Source of the DNA: DTU052 sp050951725
GTDB lineage: Bacteria; Bacillota; Syntrophomonadia; Syntrophomonadales; DTU052
Assembly: GCA_050951725.1 (NCBI GenBank)
Contig: JBMNJO010000001.1
Span: 1,240,001-1,304,000 of the forward strand
Reading direction: 5' to 3'
Length of the DNA: 64,000 nucleotides
The notes under the pieces are model-generated. The model searched no databases. It worked only from the letters and a program-made list of their open reading frames with translations, and had not been told where the DNA came from. Below are positions 63,071 through 64,000 of the stretch, piece by piece (position 1 is the stretch's first letter; each line of letters opens with the position of its first letter). The translations under genes were made by a program, and so were the position numbers.

Positions 63071-64000
63071 ATGGGTAACAGACATATACGATTTTCAGCC
63101 TACCAGTACGACTCGTGGGCTGGAGGCACGGAGATAACCCTGAACCTTTTACTTAAAGCGAACGGTGATTATTTTTACTCGGTCGACAACTCACGTCCCG
63201 ACAAACGATTACCAGCAAGATATCGAAACTCAGTCCAGGAATTAAGCCGGTTGTTGGGTACGCCGGGCATTGCCCAGTTACTTGAAGATTATTGCAGCAC
63301 TAATAGTAATAAGTGTTGGACTCCTCACCCAGCAGCGTACCAGATAGTTGTGGAAGAGAATGGCGCCAGTTTATTAGATTGGTCAAACCAAATCGGATTA
63401 CTTTTTAAAGACCTGCCGGACGGTGTTTTAAACGATATCCGTAAGTCCTGCTTAGCCATCCTAAATAACCGTCCGGCCTATGTGATTCCTCAAGATTATG
63501 TTGATTCATTGTCGCGAAATGGAGGTGCCCATGTGAATAACCAACCACCAAAGCCGAACTATTTCTGGGTTACTACCAACCCCAAGTACTGGCAGTTGGA
63601 CGTCATACGCGTGAAAAGCAAAGAGTTTTTCACCAGCATGAATGACCAAGGAAAGCCGAGGAACTACCAGTCATGTTTTGAAAAAGCAAAACCTGGCGAC
63701 CGGGTGCTATTTTATGAGGCTCAACCTTCAAGTGCCATAGTTGCTGAAGGCATTGTTTCACAAGGACTACATATGGAACAGGAATATCCAAGTCAAACTT
63801 CAGAAGAAGGAATTACCCTGCAATACATACGTGATATCGGACCGGTATCCATGCATCTATTACGGCAGATTCGGTCGTTAAACAATATTCTTCCTATAAA
63901 GATGAAAGCCAATGGGACGATCTTCGAGTTAAATGAATCAGAATTCCGTTACATATTGGATCTGGCGGCCCCGGAACCCGCCTTTGTCAAAGGGTTGATC
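63071..64000 (+). CDS. EVE-domain protein, partial (McrB-like architecture possible)
   Basis: The frame is open from ATG 63071 (GGGGGGCGG upstream) to the window edge, 310 residues. Residues 1-150 are an unrecognised N-terminal domain (RFSAYQYDSWAGGTEITLNL). From about residue 163 the pattern NYFWVTTNPKYWQLDVIRV, then SCFEKAKPGDRVLFYEAQ, IVAEGIVSQG and the later LNESEFRYIL, is that of an EVE domain of the PUA-like fold, which binds modified bases. EVE domains often precede McrB-type GTPases or nucleases in modification-dependent restriction; what follows here is outside the window. A second strong ribosome site (GGAGG at 63521) precedes an in-frame GTG at 63533, exactly at the domain border. 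Confidence 0.8.
   Translation, partial: MGNRHIRFSAYQYDSWAGGTEITLNLLLKANGDYFYSVDNSRPDKRLPARYRNSVQELSRLLGTPGIAQLLEDYCSTNSNKCWTPHPAAYQIVVEENGASLLDWSNQIGLLFKDLPDGVLNDIRKSCLAILNNRPAYVIPQDYVDSLSRNGGAHVNNQPPKPNYFWVTTNPKYWQLDVIRVKSKEFFTSMNDQGKPRNYQSCFEKAKPGDRVLFYEAQPSSAIVAEGIVSQGLHMEQEYPSQTSEEGITLQYIRDIGPVSMHLLRQIRSLNNILPIKMKANGTIFELNESEFRYILDLAAPEPAFVKGLI
63521..63535 (+). promoter_or_regulatory. Internal ribosome site and GTG start in the EVE gene
   Basis: GGAGG (63521-63525) is followed by a 7-nt spacer and GTG (63533-63535), in frame with the gene. Initiation here would give a shorter product beginning just ahead of the EVE domain. Confidence 0.55.

Overview
The window reads as chromosomal DNA of a spore-forming, Gram-positive anaerobe of the Clostridia. 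Syntrophomonas-like or Peptococcaceae-like fatty-acid oxidisers are the closest fit, but this is inference. The grounds are strong GGAGG-type ribosome binding sites with many GTG and TTG starts, a polA-mutM-ytaF-coaE cluster in the Bacillus order, a large CoA-dehydratase-type activase, S-layer-homology proteins, and a FadN/FadA/acyl-CoA dehydrogenase set. Most of the window is ordinary core genome. The accessory parts are around 23-35 kb, 47-51 kb and 60.7-64 kb.

Layout. 0-4.7 kb: an SGNH hydrolase cut by the left edge, an Amidase_6 protein, a TusA-like/YedE-like pair, a hotdog thioesterase and a membrane metallophosphoesterase. 4.7-13 kb: a beta-oxidation block on the minus strand, with two ~610-residue acyl-CoA dehydrogenases flanking a thiolase and a fused 3-hydroxyacyl-CoA dehydrogenase/enoyl-CoA hydratase. 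13.3-16.8 kb: ECF sigma factor, anti-sigma factor and a two-gene ABC exporter. 17-23 kb: UvsE, a zinc-ribbon protein, a five-PAS hybrid histidine kinase and small proteins. 23-34.4 kb: two paralogous large exported proteins (one frameshifted) bracketing a CHASE2 nucleotide cyclase and an SLH-FecR-IPT surface protein. The same 35-nt non-coding element lies upstream of each of these four genes. 34.6-47 kb: TetR regulator divergent from a 1451-residue activase, Mug glycosylase, MASE3-type histidine kinase, acyl carrier protein and an exported 5'-nucleotidase.

47-51.2 kb: remnant of an acyl-CoA synthetase, a di-haem cytochrome, tRNA-Leu(GAG), and a small AT-richer insert (SDR oxidoreductase plus divergent TetR) closed by a decayed second copy of the same tRNA-Leu. 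51.2-60.4 kb: solute-binding protein, lytic transglycosylase, coaE, ytaF, mutM, polA and a second anti-sigma/ECF sigma pair. 60.7-64 kb: tRNA-Leu(CAA) followed by two 117-bp tandem units that each end in a tRNA 3' half. After these come an N-terminally truncated MazF-type toxin and a four-gene plus-strand operon. That operon has three unrecognised small proteins and a protein with an EVE-like domain that runs off the right edge. This tRNA-anchored end is the best candidate for an undescribed, possibly defensive, system.

Short perfect palindromes recur in intergenic spaces: four copies of one 29-nt palindrome plus two unrelated long hairpins. The window holds no CRISPR array, no intact insertion sequence and no rRNA.
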